Assembly: GCA_015680685.1 (NCBI GenBank)
Contig: MNCI01003588.1
Coordinates: forward strand, 963,879 to 1,027,878
Length of the DNA stretch: 64,000 nt
Direction of reading: 5' to 3'
DNA from: Gnetum montanum
Taxonomy: Eukaryota > Streptophyta > Gnetopsida > Gnetales > Gnetaceae
The notes under the pieces were generated by a model. The model worked only from the letters and a program-made list of their open reading frames with translations. It did not search any database and had not been told where the DNA came from. The translations under genes were made by a program, and so were the position numbers. Below, one piece after another: positions 45,230-57,642 of this stretch (the first letter of the stretch is position 1; the number at the start of each line of letters is the position of its first letter).

Positions 45230-46060
45230 ATTCCTTGGTCTAGATAAATGAAGCATATTTCTTCGTAAGCTCGACCAACAACTTTGTAATCTTACAGAAA
45301 TTCTCTATGAACTATTGGTAGTAGCTACTATATCTAAGGAATGATCAAATATCTTTGAATATCTTTGGTTGCCATGTGATTCCTTGGATGACCCTTATCT
45401 TTTTTGGGTCTACCTCAATCTCTTTTTGAGAAATTTGATTCCCTAGTATTATGCCCTCCTAGACCATTATACGACTTTTCTACTAATTGAGCCTAAGGTT
45501 TGTTTTGACACATCTTTTTAGAACCTACTCAAGGTGGTTCATGGCTTGCTCAAATGTAGCCCCATAGATAGAGAAGTAATCCATAAAGACTTCTACCCCA
45601 CTACCAATCTACTATTGGAAAATACTAAGGACCAGGCATTGAAATGTTGCAAGGACAGTACATAGACCGAACAACATCTTACAATATGTAGAAGTCCCCC
45701 ATGGACTTGTGAATGTAGTCTTGGCCTGATCTTCTGATGCAATTTTGATCTAGTTATAGCCACTATAACCATACAAGAAGCTATAATAGCAATTCCCAAA
45801 GATGGTGTCCAACACTTGGTCCAAAAATAACAATAGGAAATGATCTTTAAAGGTTGCCATGTTTAATAGCCTAAAGTTGATGCAGACCTGCCACTTGCCA
45901 CCTTTCTTTGGTAAAATTACAACTAGGATAACCCACTCACTATTTGCAATGGGATAGACAAACCCTACCTTGAGAAGTTATTTTATTTCCTTCTTAATGA
46001 TCTACTTCAGTTTGGGGTTTAGCTACCTTTGTGGCTGCCTTCATGGCTTCATGGCTAGGT
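45230..46060 (-). pseudogene. Element 3a reverse transcriptase remnant
   Basis: It is collinear with the element 1 RT at 15090-15870. It contains the reverse complement of the same VGSGVEVFMD region (about 45575-45610), the SYYGYNWI-like segment and the KRWQVCINFRLLN-like segment (45870-45920). Multiple stops. Assigned mainly by comparison with element 1. Confidence 0.7.
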
Positions 46061-46591
46061 TGGTATAGATGCAATACTAGCATATCCTTGGATTAATTCT
46101 AGTAAGCTTGGGATATGACCAAGCTAAGCCTGTTAGCCACTTGTTAACTACCTACAACAACTTGTCTCTTTGTTTAAGAGTAAGATTTGCATTAATGATA
46201 ACTAGCTTACCATTATTTAAAAATGCATACTCCATGCTAACTTGTAGAGTTTTTAACTCTAGGGTTCTACTTGAAATTATTAGGGATTTCTAACTCTTTC
46301 CAATAGGTATCATAATTTTCATCATCAGAGAGTTGGTGATGAACTTGCTCAAGTTCATTCATGTCTTCAACTCTCTGATGATTGACATAATGTTCTATTG
46401 TTAGAGTCAGCTGTTAGCCACTGGGTGTCCTTCTACTTTGTGGCTACCACGTATAGGATCTTTTGGATATCTATGTCTTGTGCACACTAATTGCATGCTT
46501 TAATGTATGTACTTTTGATGGACCAGATTTTCTGCACACAATTGCACCCATCATCGCTGTACGCGATGCATGGAACATGATTCTTTTGTAG

Positions 46592-47000
46592 TCATCCAAA
46601 TTCATTTTCCTTAGAGATTTTCAAGGAGAGGTTCCTTATACCCATCTGAGCATCAACTGTGCTTGACCATGCCCCTCCCATAATGATGGGGAAGTAACCT
46701 TTGTAGTTCTCAACCTTAATCACCAAAAAATTAGTAGGATAGGACCACCAAAAAATTATGATCACAATGTCCTCTACTAATGCCAAAGGAATGGTGATTG
46801 ACTACTTGACCAATTCCAAATAGATGTTACTCTTCTTGAGAGGTAGTAGGTTCTAAGGCTTGTACATGTCATGGGAGATAAGATTGACATCAAAACTAGA
46901 GTCAAGAAGAGCCTTGCATGGCTCATGTCTATGGATCTACAAGTAAATAAGAGGACTTCCTAGATTAGATTTTTTCATTGGAAGGTTACCAACCTTGATC
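46592..47000 (-). pseudogene. Element 3a protease remnant
   Basis: 46592-46786 reads WWSYPTNFLVIKVENYKG then IIMGGAWSSTVDAQMGIRNLSLKISKENEF, the counterpart of the element 1 segment ending DAKMGIRD. Upstream to 47000 the active-site part is present but damaged (CKALLDSSFDVNLIS-like). The GRPW box is altered to GGAW. Confidence 0.65.
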
Positions 47001-48795
47001 TAATTGTAAATAGCATGAGTTAACATCATACTGTAGATTTGAGGTGGCATTTGGTTTGAAGGATACTTGAATGTGTTTGATGTAGAGGAGGAAGGTGTTT
47101 GAGATACAAGGTGACTAGCCACATTAGGTTGTGAGGGTTTGGGAGGAATATTGAATTAGAAAAAGGGTTGTTTCCTAGATCGATTATCTAAACCACTTTG
47201 CTAGAAGGTTGGTTGTGAATGTATAGCCCTTGTAGCATTTCATTGCTACAACTATGGGGGAATTTTGCCCTACATGGATGGACTAGGAGGTAACTAGTTT
47301 GAGGGTGGAGGGATGTGTGCAAATGCATGCAGAGAATGGTATGGATATTGGCACTTTTCTTGAGTAGATGATGAATGAGTTTGATGGTACTATAGAGGGT
47401 AATAGTGATGCTAAAATGAGGCATGACTTGTAGAGATTCATGGAGAAATGGATTATTGAACTTAGTACCCATATTAATTTGGTTGCCTATAAGGGTACTG
47501 CTATCTTGGCAATGGCATTTCCCATGATTGTGATTGGTGTCACTATTGATATTGTTCACATGGTTATGGTGGAGATCCACTTGGATAGTAAGCTTGTTGT
47601 TGTTGGTGGAAATGCTTTAAATTACCTTGAGGATAAGGTAATTCTCTGGGTACTTTCCTCTTTACTAGTTGAGGATTTAGTGCATATACCCCAGACTCTT
47701 ATAAGTGTGACACCATAGGGAAACATCCCTTAGGATGTTCATATTGATAAATGTCACATCCATCTTCATCATCAGAGTCTATCTCTACAACTTCTTCAAT
47801 TGTAGTAGTTGACTAGTGTGGAATAAGCAGGGTAACATCCTTTATTACCCTCAACACCCATCTAGCCCATGTTTGATCCCAAAGTAAAACCCACATAATT
47901 TAGAACCCCTCCAAGCATCTTTGACAACCCCAAAAGCTCACCAAACATGGTTAAAACTAGTCAAAATTGGTCAAAACCTTAGGATTTGGTGTTTCCATGC
48001 TAGGAAAGGCTTCATCCATGTTGAGCATCTCATCCCCAATGTGGATTGGTGGGGAAAAGTTAAAAAGGACCTAAATTGACTACCTAGTAACCATTTCTCA
48101 AAGCATGGTGACACCTATACCTTGTCGAAACCCTTTGGAGGTTCTAAATGCCTCAAAAGAAGTTAAATATGGCAAAAAATTGTCATTCCCCTCTAATCCA
48201 CACTAGGGCCATCATGTCCAGTGTGGAAGAAAAGGGAAAAACTATGTGAGGCACTTAGGAGCCTCTAAATTGCTAGATCTTAACATCTAGTATTAACTGT
48301 CAACATTAGCAATGTTGAAGACTAACATGCATGGTTGATTGAGTGTTGAATTGACCTAGATCTAACTTTCTTAGTTCTTCTAGACTAGGGGAGACCTCTT
48401 TCACATTTCCTAGTGTGGAAAACTAGGAGGATTAGCTAGGAAAGTTAATGTGAAGTCCCAAGAATGATAAAACAACCTCAAATTACATTTTACTTAACAC
48501 CAGAACATTCACAACACTTTTGAATGCCACTAGACTACAAAAATTAGTAAAAGATCAATCTCCTAAGGTTCTTTGAAACTAGGGAAGACCCCCCATTATG
48601 TTAAGCATCTCAATATTAGTGTGGATGGAAGAGGAAAGGCAAAGATATTGGAGTTTACATGCAATTCAACTTCTAAAAGCAACCCAGACCTCTTGGAAGT
48701 TAACAGAATCATTGAAGTCACCAAAAATAATCCAAACTTGCATTTCTTAGGTTCTCCATGCTGAGGGGAACTTAATCCATACTAAGCATCCTAGT
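47001..48795. other. Element 3a gag-proximal or unassigned sequence
   Basis: 47001-47330 still aligns with element 1 just upstream of its protease (for example TAGCATTT(C)CATTGCTA and CATGGATGGA). Beyond that, overlapping frames occur on both strands (47188-47580 minus, 47440-47718 plus), but neither gives a clear gag motif. From 47850 to 48790 the sequence contains irregular repeats of a GG(T)TCTTC-AGACTAGGGGA-GACC and ATGTTAAGCATCTCA theme (near 47990, 48370, 48565 and 48745). It may be the damaged gag, or a further insertion. Confidence 0.35.
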
Positions 48796-49739
48796 TATTG
48801 AGTAGTGAAGATACCCCTACACCCAACCATATGAATCATGAAGCATTCAAGAATGATTCAGTCAAATTCCATGGACTAGTCTTTCAGTACACTAGTCTCC
48901 TAGAAAGTGAACTTTATCCTAATAGTCATTTGTTGTCTTCCCAATTACACTTTTGATGCACAAAGATATGGTTAAGTGTAATCAAGGCATATGATTTTTA
49001 TTATTTTATGTTTTATGTTCTTGGTGCTTGAAATAGAGAAATGAATTAATTTAATAACTAAGTTAATTTAACTGATTAACTAATCTCTAACTAGTCCTAA
49101 CACAAGCATCCTATCCCACTTTTCGTACATGTCTTGAACCCATGTATCCACTACTGGGATTACCAAGTGCTATGATACTAGGAGAACCAAGTAATAACAC
49201 TACTAGAATTACCAAGAAAATACATGTTTATGCTTGAAGTGGTTGTACTTATGTGTTTAATTTATATATCTTAATTAATTAACTAATCACTTAAAGTCTA
49301 ATTTAGCTTAATTAATTACATAACTAATGAAAAGAATAAATTCATAAATGAATCATTAATCTATTCCAAGTGCTACATGGCTTTATCAAGAGGCTTGTCT
49401 TTATTACCATTCACACTAGTGTGTTGAGGTACAACACTACTTGAATAAAGATCTGTACACTTTCTAACTCCTGCTATGAGCACCCAAAGAAATATTCTAA
49501 CTCTAAAATGATAAAACTGCAAGAGCTCTACTAAAACTATGAGTTCACCTCTCATAAGCATAGCTGGTAAGTGTGTATTTATAGATTTTATTGTAATGCT
49601 ACATTGACAATGCCCCATAGATGTAGAAAATGCTACGTTGATGTGGCCCCATTAATGGGGCAACACCACATAGATGGGGCCTCATTGATAAGCCATGTCA
49701 ATGGGGGCTTGTCAACATGACACAACGATGATTCATCAT
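48796..49739 (-). repeat. Element 3b 3' LTR
   Basis: About 944 bp, homologous over its length to 37651-38579. The left terminus is damaged (TTATTGAGTAGTG against TGATGAGTGGTTG). The right terminus CATCA is followed by TACCCCCAT. Confidence 0.82.
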
Positions 49740-49959
49740 ACCCCCATAACTAAAAGAAAACTTATCCTTGAGTTAATTTACAAAATTGGGAAGGTATGGG
49801 ATTATTGACTGACTCTTGACATAACAAACTAACTTGACAAAACCAAGTGCCCTAGTGTACAATCAACAACATTATAAAAATTGTAGTGTTCATGACACAA
49901 AATTGAACATCTTGACATGATAACTCAAAATTGGATAGCACACCCTTTGATGGCATGAA

Positions 49960-50478
49960 GATGGTTGAGAAGATTCGACAGTCCTCGGTAGTGGAGGTTC
50001 CTAAGGTTTTGAAGGACCTTCACTAGCTTCAGGCATGTGCGGTGGCTGAGGTAACTATGGTTGACCTACTATAGATGCAACCTTCGATGGAAGATGAAAG
50101 GCATCCAATAATGCCTTCATCTTCTTATCTCTACTCTAAGGATCATTCATAGTCCATGTGGTGTCATCAATGTAGGCTAGAATGAAGATATTCCATGTAT
50201 AGGGCATTATTGGAAATAACTCTTTAATGTTGACAAACTAGGTAGTGAATTGTTTACCTTCAACATTGAATGCTCTAACTATGTCCTATAGCTCATGGTA
50301 GTTACTCATTCTTTTGGCCATGTTCTCTACAGTAGATCTCTGATCAGTGTATTTGCCCTTAAGAACCTTGAATTTCAAATTTACCATCACAAGCTTTTTC
50401 TTGGTGTCCTTGTGGTGCTTGAACTTGACCTCGTACAACAAGTATGATTTGGCCACTTGCTTCTCCAATTCTAATCAT
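49960..50478 (-). pseudogene. Element 3b extra ORF, C-terminal part
   Basis: 50286-50468 (minus) reads MEKQVAKSYLLYEVKFKHHKDTKKKLVMVNLKFKVL in short heptad-like runs, matching element 3a near 39190-39310. A proline-rich tail follows towards 49990. The ORF is cut at 50478 by element 4 and resumes at 57643. Confidence 0.6.
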
Positions 50479-51594
50479 TGTAGTGACAGAAAATGTTAGT
50501 GGCTGGAAACACCGAGAGGTTTTTGGGTGTACAGCCTAACCCTAGATTCGTGTGAGGGCCGTGCTGGATAAAATGAAAATGGAGTGCCCTGAACGGTCTA
50601 GTCGATCAGATAGGGACTTACTCGATGTACAATAACCCTTTTGCAAAAAATAAAAGAAAATGCAATGTGCACAACAGTAGAAATGTGCTAAAGTGTGTAA
50701 CAGGGTAGTGAGCACAATTTAATGCTTAACAATGCCAAATAAATACTGTGATCAGCCAAAAAGATAGTTTGAATAGAAAGATACACCACCCTAAAAAAGG
50801 GTACAAGTATACAAAGTGTACAATAGGCACAGTAGGAGTGGAATCATAGCCTCGGTGACATTGGGCTATGAAATATGGTCCTCACTATGATAAACTGTGC
50901 CTCCTGGGTCGATGGTCATAGTATACCATGTGATGTACTTGTGCCTCTCTATCGGTGTGGTGTGCTCTAGGTCTCGTTCGCCCATGGAGCTAAGTGAAAA
51001 AATGCTAAAATTCCAAATGCCAAAAATGGAAATGCCAACTGCTTTGCCAATAAAGAAATTGAAGCTTCTTCCCCCTTTCTCCTCTTTTTTCAAAATAGAG
51101 GACACAGAGGTATTTATAGAGCTAGGGTTAGTCCAAAATGCGGATAAGGTACCACGTGGCAGTGCGGTAGGTGGAACCATGCTGTAATAGCACGTAACAA
51201 CGTGTAACACAATGTAATAGCGCATAATAGGGTGCTACACTATGTAGTAGCAAGGTGCTGCGCTACATAGTAGCAAGGCAGTAGTAAGGTGCTACGCTAC
51301 GTAGTAGAAAGTTTATACACTACGCAGTAGCAAGGCAGTAGCAAGGTGCCACACTATGTAGTAGTAAGTTTATACACTATGCAGTAGCAAGGCAGTAGCA
51401 AGGTGCCACGCTATACAATGTAGCAAGGTGGTAGCAAGGTGCTACGCTACGTAGTAGCAAGGTGCTATACTATGCTACGCTATGTAGCATAGCAAGGTGC
51501 TATGCTACACTATGCAGTAGTAACACCTAACAGTGCATAACACTTAGTCATATTTGTAGTTGTGATGTTGAGACCCAAAATTTTGTGGTGTTTC
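50479..51594 (-). repeat. Element 4 3' LTR
   Basis: 1116 bp. It carries a GTAGTAGCAAGGTGCTACGCTAC-type minisatellite (about 51180-51540). Longer than its partner (980 bp) mainly through extra units of this repeat. Confidence 0.87.
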
Positions 51595-53356
51595 AATGGC
51601 ACCTCTTTGTTGATGTATGGAGGAGTGGCCTGAAAGACATCGACAAAGAATTACAAAACACCATAGCAGATATGTCATCAACATCATTTATCAGCAAAAA
51701 ATCAGATGTCATCTTACCATGCTCAAGAGTGTTACAGGAATAAGGTTATGTTAGGGGAGAAGGGATATAGGCAATGCTAAGGAGATGAAATTTAAATAGT
51801 GGAAACAAAATGCGAATAGTGGATCATGATGTAAGATGAAAATTCTGCATGGTTGATGGTGACCATGGCATGAAGTAGCTTGCCCTTGAAACGTTAACCT
51901 TTCATCGGAGTACTCATGGGAGGGTCAAAGTTGATCCAAGGATGGGCCAATTGCGAAGCTGTAGCGTTGTTGAATTTTTCTTCTTGGGATGAGGTGAACT
52001 TTCTTTGGGTTCAGCTTACTACTAAATGTCAACTACAAGTTGGCAATCGAGAAGATGGGCTTTATTTTGATGCATCACATTGCATCTATAGGATAGATGT
52101 TTCCTCCCAAGGATGATTCATTTTACATCCGCTTAGGCCTTTACCATGCAACAGAGGCGTCCCATAGGATGAATTATGTTACATCAACCATGGGTTCTAT
52201 AGTTGATGTGAAGGGAATGCCATGTGTATCACAATGCATATGCATAAGAGGAGTGTGAAATCATGAGTATGAGGAGGGTGAGAGGATATTGGGATGAAGA
52301 AATGGATGTGCATAGTTTGTAATAAGAATGAGGGGGATGTGCACTCTTGAGTGGTTTAACTAGTCCAGTCATGCACATCAAAGCAACGTGATAACTTGCT
52401 GTTGCAATGAGATGCACCTTTGCACGATTGCCTCCAAAGCTTCATCTTGCAAACACAACTCAGAGAGGGCAAGAAAACCACAAAACGTGAAATGCAAGTG
52501 CAAATGCCATATGTGAAGATGCTGTAAGTGCAAAATTGTGAATACGCCATGGGTCCAAAACTGTGAAGACATTGCAAATGTGTAAAATGCTGTGCCAGTC
52601 ACAAGTGCTCAGAAGGCCAGTGAAAGTGCCAGGGCGATGATGCTGCAAGTGTCCTAAATGCCGCACTAATGGAAAGTGCTCCAAAAGAATCACTAGAATG
52701 GTGGGAGGTGATGATGCTGTGAGTACTCCCAAGGCAATGGAAAGTTTTTGGATCAGATTAGCTACATGCCAGTTTAATGTCCCAGCAGTCTATGAACCTA
52801 GTTTAAGGTCCTGACAGATCGTGATGTGCTAGTTTATAGTCCTAGTAGACTATTGGATGCTAGTTTTATGTTGTAGCGGACAGCGGATGTTTTTCCAATT
52901 TAACATCATGACCTAAGGACGAGCTGTTGTGCTAGTTTAACATCATGATCCAAGGATGAGTTGTTGTGCCAGTTTAACATCATGACCCAAGGATGAGCTG
53001 TGCTAGTTTATAGTCATAGCAGACTAGTACTTAGCTTGCTTGTACAAGGTGCGATGCTACACGCATAGTCATGCTGTGTGTCTGCAAAATCCTGCAAAAA
53101 TCAACTAAAAAGAAAATAACATCAAGCAACATATGTTGTAAAGAAAGTTAAAATATATGAATGAAAGGAAAGAAATGTAGAAAAGTGAGAGTTTTAGGCT
53201 GTTCTGGGCTATAGGCTAGTTTAAGGCCTTTTCGGGCCATGCATTTTTGTAGTTTTATGTTTATAGTTTTTATGTTTTTAGATGTAATGCATAAGCTAAA
53301 TGGATGGATGCATAAACAAAGTATAACAAATATGTGAACAAAATGAAATGCCTGAT
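51595..53356 (-). other. Element 4 3' noncoding region
   Basis: It is collinear with 22836-24626 of element 2 in reverse. Repeats with AGTTTAACATCATGA and CAAGGATGAG units lie at 52765-53010. Only one or two copies of the GCCCGAAAAGGCC theme remain (53190-53245). The conserved 62-codon frame is at 52229-52417. No pol domain. Confidence 0.7.
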
Positions 53357-56218
53357 CTAAGTAAGTAGGAAAAATGTAAATGCATAGGCTAGTGCGATGT
53401 AAATGAAAGTAAAAAATGCATGGCAAGTGGAGGCAAAGGGTAGGCAAGCATCTAGTAAATTTTTGGCCAAGGGAAAGTCTTGGTCATGTAGTTGCTTCCT
53501 AACCAGGCATGGATTAGGGAGTGTGCAAGGCTTAGGATCCTTTGGGAGCTTGTTGGCTTCAACCACTCATTCAGGTGTGTTAGCCTTAGGCGTTGCATTG
53601 GTTGTTATAGGTGTACCACCAAGAAACTCTTCTTCTAAAACTTGTGCCATGTCTATGTTGTGGATAGTCGAAGAGGAAGTGTTATCGCCATGGATGATAA
53701 TTTGACCACCTTCGTATGGAAGGTGGATTTCTTAGTGGATGGGAGAGGAGATGGCACGCAGTTGAGCTAGCCAAGGCCTACCTAGAATCATGTTGAAACC
53801 TGGCACCTCTTCTATGATAGTGAAATCTACAGTAGTGGGGAATTGCTCTCCTACCACAAAGGCGAAGTTGATGGTACTCTTGACTCTGACGCATGATCCA
53901 TTGAAGGATTTTAGACACGTGGTTTTGGTTGGCCTGATTTCATCTACCAGGCCTAGCTTGTCGATGATGGAGTACAATACTACGTTTGTTGCTGCACGAT
54001 CATTAACATGTACCTTGTGGATGGTACATTGTCCAACATGAATGCTAATGGATAGTGGAGTTGTAGTAACCTCCCCTCGTTTGGGATTAGCTTTGACTGC
54101 ATTGTCATAGAATACTAAGGTTGTTGAGCCTGATTCTTGTGGTGCAGGGGGTAGCATTATTGCATGGATGGATGTCTCATCTGCAGGGATGTCCTCTGTA
54201 ATAGGAATGGAGGCCAAGATCTGGGCCAATGCTCGGTAGTGAGTAGATGAGGTCATGACCAGGTTGTACAAGCTCAACGTTGTGTTCTTTTGTTTGAGCG
54301 TTTGTTTCACCTGGGTTAGTGCAGCTACAAAGTCCTTGTCATTGGCTGTTGTGTTGGCTTTGACTTCCTTCATGTGGCTTGAGAGACAGATCTCTTGGGA
54401 GGGGGACTTGGGCTTGGTTTGCTTGGCCTACTTGGGGGTAGGGGCCCCAGCGTTCAGTTATTGTTTGCTAGTTGTGGCCTTTGCTTCAGCCATGGGGGTT
54501 GCGAGGTGCTTATTTATCCTCTTGCATTGCCATTTGGTGGGCCTACCCCAGTTGCTAGTGGGGTCAACCCTTGAAGGAGGAGGGATCGAGATGTTGCCCA
54601 CTGTTGGGCCTCAGGTAGGTGAGGGGCCATCACGTTGTGGCACTCTTATGACAAATGGTGGTTTAGGTGAATTTGTTGCATGGTCAACTTATTGTGGCAC
54701 CTTGATAACAAAAGGTTGCCTAGCGGTTTCTATTTTTGTGCTTGTGGCTACATGCTTGCAAGCGTGTTGGTTTTTATAGGCCACATAGGCTAGATCATTG
54801 CTAGCTTGCACTGCTTCCTCTATGCTTTTTGCTTGGGCAAAGGCTTGGCTAAGACACTTTGAGGCTAGATAATATAGTTTGGACTTAATAAAGTCATTTA
54901 CTGCATCTTTAAAAATGGCCAGTAGATGTGCTTATGCTAGGGATTCATGCATTTCACTCAATGCAGCATTCCACCATTGTAGGAATTTTGGCATGGGCTC
55001 TAGAGGCCCCTGTTTAACTTGCATTAGTTGGTCAAGGGTTGCTTCAGGCTTTAGGTTGTACCTAAAGCATGCCACAAACTTGGTTATGAGATCCTCCAAA
55101 GAGGAGATTGAGGCCTTGGGTAGTGCACGATACCAATCCAAGGCCTTGCCAGTGAGTGACATGGGGAACACATGCATGATAGTGTGTGGCAAAGCTTGAA
55201 GGAGTAGGCATTCAGATCAAAATGTGACCAAGTGTGCATTAGAGTCCCCTTCACCATTGTACTTGGTAAATTGAGGCAGTTGGGCCCCAGTTGGAAGAGT
55301 TAGAGGTGGGACCGTAGGACTTGTGGGATCATCTTGGTAGAAGTCCACCACCTTAATGGTGTCAGAGGAGGCAGCCTTAAGTTAGTTGATTTCCTTCATC
55401 AAGCTTTGTATTAGCTGGAATGCCTGATCCAAGCTTGGGGATGTGCCAGTTGGTTACATTAGATGGGCTTAGGTTAGTTGTGGAGTTTGCCAGTTTACCA
55501 TTGTAGTGGATGGGTGTTGTCAGTTTAACATCGTAGTGGATGATTGTTGATGTAATGGCTGAGCGATGGGTGTGGTGATTGGAGTGGGCCACACATGGGT
55601 GGGTTGGATAGACATTGCAGACACCAATGAGACAGGTGGGATGTAGGATGATAGAGTTATTTGGTGTTTGGAGGTGGCCCNTTGCAGACACCAATGAGAC
55701 AGGTGGGATGTAGGATGATAGAGTTATTTGGTGTTTGGAGGTGGCGCTTGCATGAGCATAGTGCTAGGCAAACACATTAGTTGCTTGCAAGGAAGGCTAG
55801 ATTGGCATGGTCACTATCTTAGAGGGGATGGATGGACCAAATCGAGGAGGGGTTGTACTAGGGAGTGGTTGTTGGAAGATGGTGTGGAGGTGGCTCTCAT
55901 GTTTGGAGTAGGCCTCAAACTCATCTTCCTCCCTCTGTGAGACTTCCTCATAGGTTGTCCCTGCATCATGCTTGTTTGCACGGATGAGTTGTGACAATAA
56001 CTGGTGGTAGGACTCTATGAGTGGGATTATGTCAAACAAACAGGGGCTATACTCCCATCCATTTTGGTGGACTTGTTCATAATCCTATTTTGCCTCTAAA
56101 TCGAGGTAATATTGGCACAAACGAAATTGTATTGTTCGTGGCTTAATGCAACATGTTTTAGCTGGATTGTGGTATCAAATGTGTTAGACACTGACATGGA
56201 ATGTTGATCTAGATTCAT
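53357..56218 (-). pseudogene. Element 4 gag-protease polyprotein
   Basis: It starts at an ATG (56216-56218, MNLDQHS) that element 2 has lost. N-terminal piece 55797-56039 (FDIIPLIESYHQLLS). Gag core 54932-55192 with HVFPMSLTGKALDWYRALPKA and RYNLKPEATLDQLMQVKQGP. Protease 53732-54373 with VHVNDRAATNVVLYS, FTIIEEVPGFNMILGRPWL and LRAISSPIH. C-terminal piece to a TAG at 53357. The active-site Asp-Gly is altered here (NDR for DDG), so this copy is inactive even apart from its stops. The CHYH knuckle region of element 2 is deleted. One frame throughout, except for a shift caused by the N duplication at 55681. Confidence 0.82.
55615..55747. other. Assembly gap (single N) with duplicated edges in gag
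   Basis: 55615-55680 and 55682-55747 are the same 66 bases with one difference around the N at 55681. The 67-bp offset shifts the frame of gag, and treating the two copies as one puts the upstream and downstream pieces back in one frame. Confidence 0.88.
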
Positions 56219-56657
56219 ATTCACAGATCAGGTTGTGAGAGTTGCTGTTTGCAAAAAAAAGACTAGATCTGCCAGTAGTAGGAAAATAGCAGAGAACTGA
56301 TTAAATATGCTAGTAGTAGAAAAATAGCAGAAAAAATGATTAAATCTGTCGGTAGCAAGAAAATAGTAGAAAAATGACTAAATCTTCCAGTAGCAGGAAA
56401 ACAGCAGAAAAATGATTAAATCTACCAGTAGCAGGAAAACAACAGAAAAATGACTAAATCTGCCAGTAGCAAGAATAGCAGAAAAATGACTAAATCTGCT
56501 AGTAGCAGGAAAATAGCAGAAAAATGACTAAATCTGCCGGTAGTAGAAAAAAAGGGCTAAGTGTAAAAAAGAAGAAAAATGCTAAGTATGAAAATGCAAA
56601 AAAATAGCCAAGTGTGAAAATGCAAAAAAAAAAGGCCCTCCTTCTAGCACCAAAAAC
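56219..56657 (-). repeat. Element 4 leader with tandem repeats and primer site
   Basis: About 56265-56545 consists of imperfect ~40-bp units with GCCAGTAGCAGGAAAA and AATGACTAAATCT. Next to the LTR the minus strand reads GTTTTTGGTGCTAGAAGG, the same candidate primer site as element 2. Confidence 0.7.
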
Positions 56658-57637
56658 TGTAGCGACAGAAAATGTCGGTGGCTGGAAACACTGAGAGGTT
56701 TTCGGGTGTACAGCCTAACCTCGGATCCATGCAAGGGCCATGCTAGATAAAATGGAAACGAGGTGCCCTAAACAATCTAGTCAATCAGACAAGGACTTAA
56801 TAGGTGTACAATAATCCTTTTGCAAACAATAAAAGAAAATGCAATGTGCATAGTAGTAGAAATGTGTAAAGTGCGTAACAGGGTAGTGAACATAATTTAA
56901 TACTTAACAATGGCAAATAAATACTATGATTAGCCAAAAATAAAGTTTGAATAGAAAGATACACCACCCTGAAAAATGGTAAAGGTATACAAAGTGTACA
57001 ATAGGCATAGTAGGAGTGGAATCACAGCCTCGATGGCATTGGGTTGTGAAATCTGGTGCTCACTGTGATAAACTATGCCTCCTGGGTCAGTAGTCACAGT
57101 ATACCATGTGATGTACTTGTGCCTTTCTGTTGGTGTGGTATGCTTTGAGTCTCATTCGCCCATGAAGCTAAGTGCAAAAATGCTAAAATGCCAAATGCCA
57201 AAAATGGAAATGCCAACTGCTTTGTTGATGAAGAAATTGAAGCTTCTCCCTCCTTTCTCCTCATTTTTTGAAAAAGAGGATGTAGAGGTATTTATAGAGC
57301 TAGGGTTAGCCCAAAATGTAGATAAGGTGCCATGTGGTAGTGTAGTAGGTGGAACCATGCTGTAACAGCATGTAACAGGGTGCTACGCTATGCAGTAGCA
57401 AGGTGCTATGCTACACAGTAGCAAGGCAGTAGCAAGGTGCTACACTATGCAACGTAGCAAGGTGGTAGCAAGGTGCTACGCTACATAGTAGCAATTTTCT
57501 ACGCTACGTAGTAGCAAGGTTCTACGCAACACAGCGTAGCAAAGTGCTACACTATGCAGTAGTAGCACATAACAATGTGTAACACTTAGCCATATTTGCA
57601 GTTGCAATGTTGAGACCCAAAATTTTGTGATGTTTTA
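56658..57637 (-). repeat. Element 4 5' LTR
   Basis: 980 bp, collinear with 50479-51594 but with fewer CTACGCTA minisatellite units (57370-57560). It ends TGTTTTA where the partner ends TGTTTCA. Confidence 0.87.
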
Positions 57638-57642
57638 ATCGT

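Larger units (their letters stand above)
37651..48795 (-). mobile_element. Element 3a: Athila-like retrotransposon, left part, split by element 3b
   Basis: A 929-bp LTR (37651-38579, TGATGAG to CATCA on the plus strand) is followed at once by the polypurine tract (reverse of TACCCCCA). So it is the 3' LTR of a minus-strand element running rightwards. Going right: extra ORF, promoter-like region, integrase, RNase H, RT, protease. The 5' LTR is not found before 48796, where another 3' LTR plus polypurine tract of the same family begins. Element 3b therefore appears to have inserted into 3a, whose 5' end should lie beyond 64000. Degenerate throughout. Confidence 0.8.
50479..57637 (-). mobile_element. 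Element 4: second gag-protease-only element, nested in element 3b
   Basis: LTRs at 50479-51594 and 56658-57637 start TGTAG(T/C)GACAGAAAATG and end GTTT(C/T)A on the plus strand. Target copies are ATCAT (50474-50478) and ATCGT (57638-57642), one transition apart. Internally it matches element 2 in reverse: 5' LTR, leader with repeats, gag-protease, noncoding tail, 3' LTR, and again no RT or integrase. Compared with element 2 it lacks the 54-bp LTR units, most decapeptide repeats and a roughly 0.7-kb gag segment. Confidence 0.9.

Noticed and set aside
37651-49739. One element bounded by the LTRs at 37651 and 48796
   Set aside because: Both LTRs have the polypurine tract on their right side, no primer site adjoins 48796 on its left, and no shared target duplication exists (ATTAC against TACCC).
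54255-54779. 174-codon plus-strand frame with hydrophobic stretches
   Set aside because: It is antisense to the gag-protease linker of element 4, whose minus-strand frame matches element 2.
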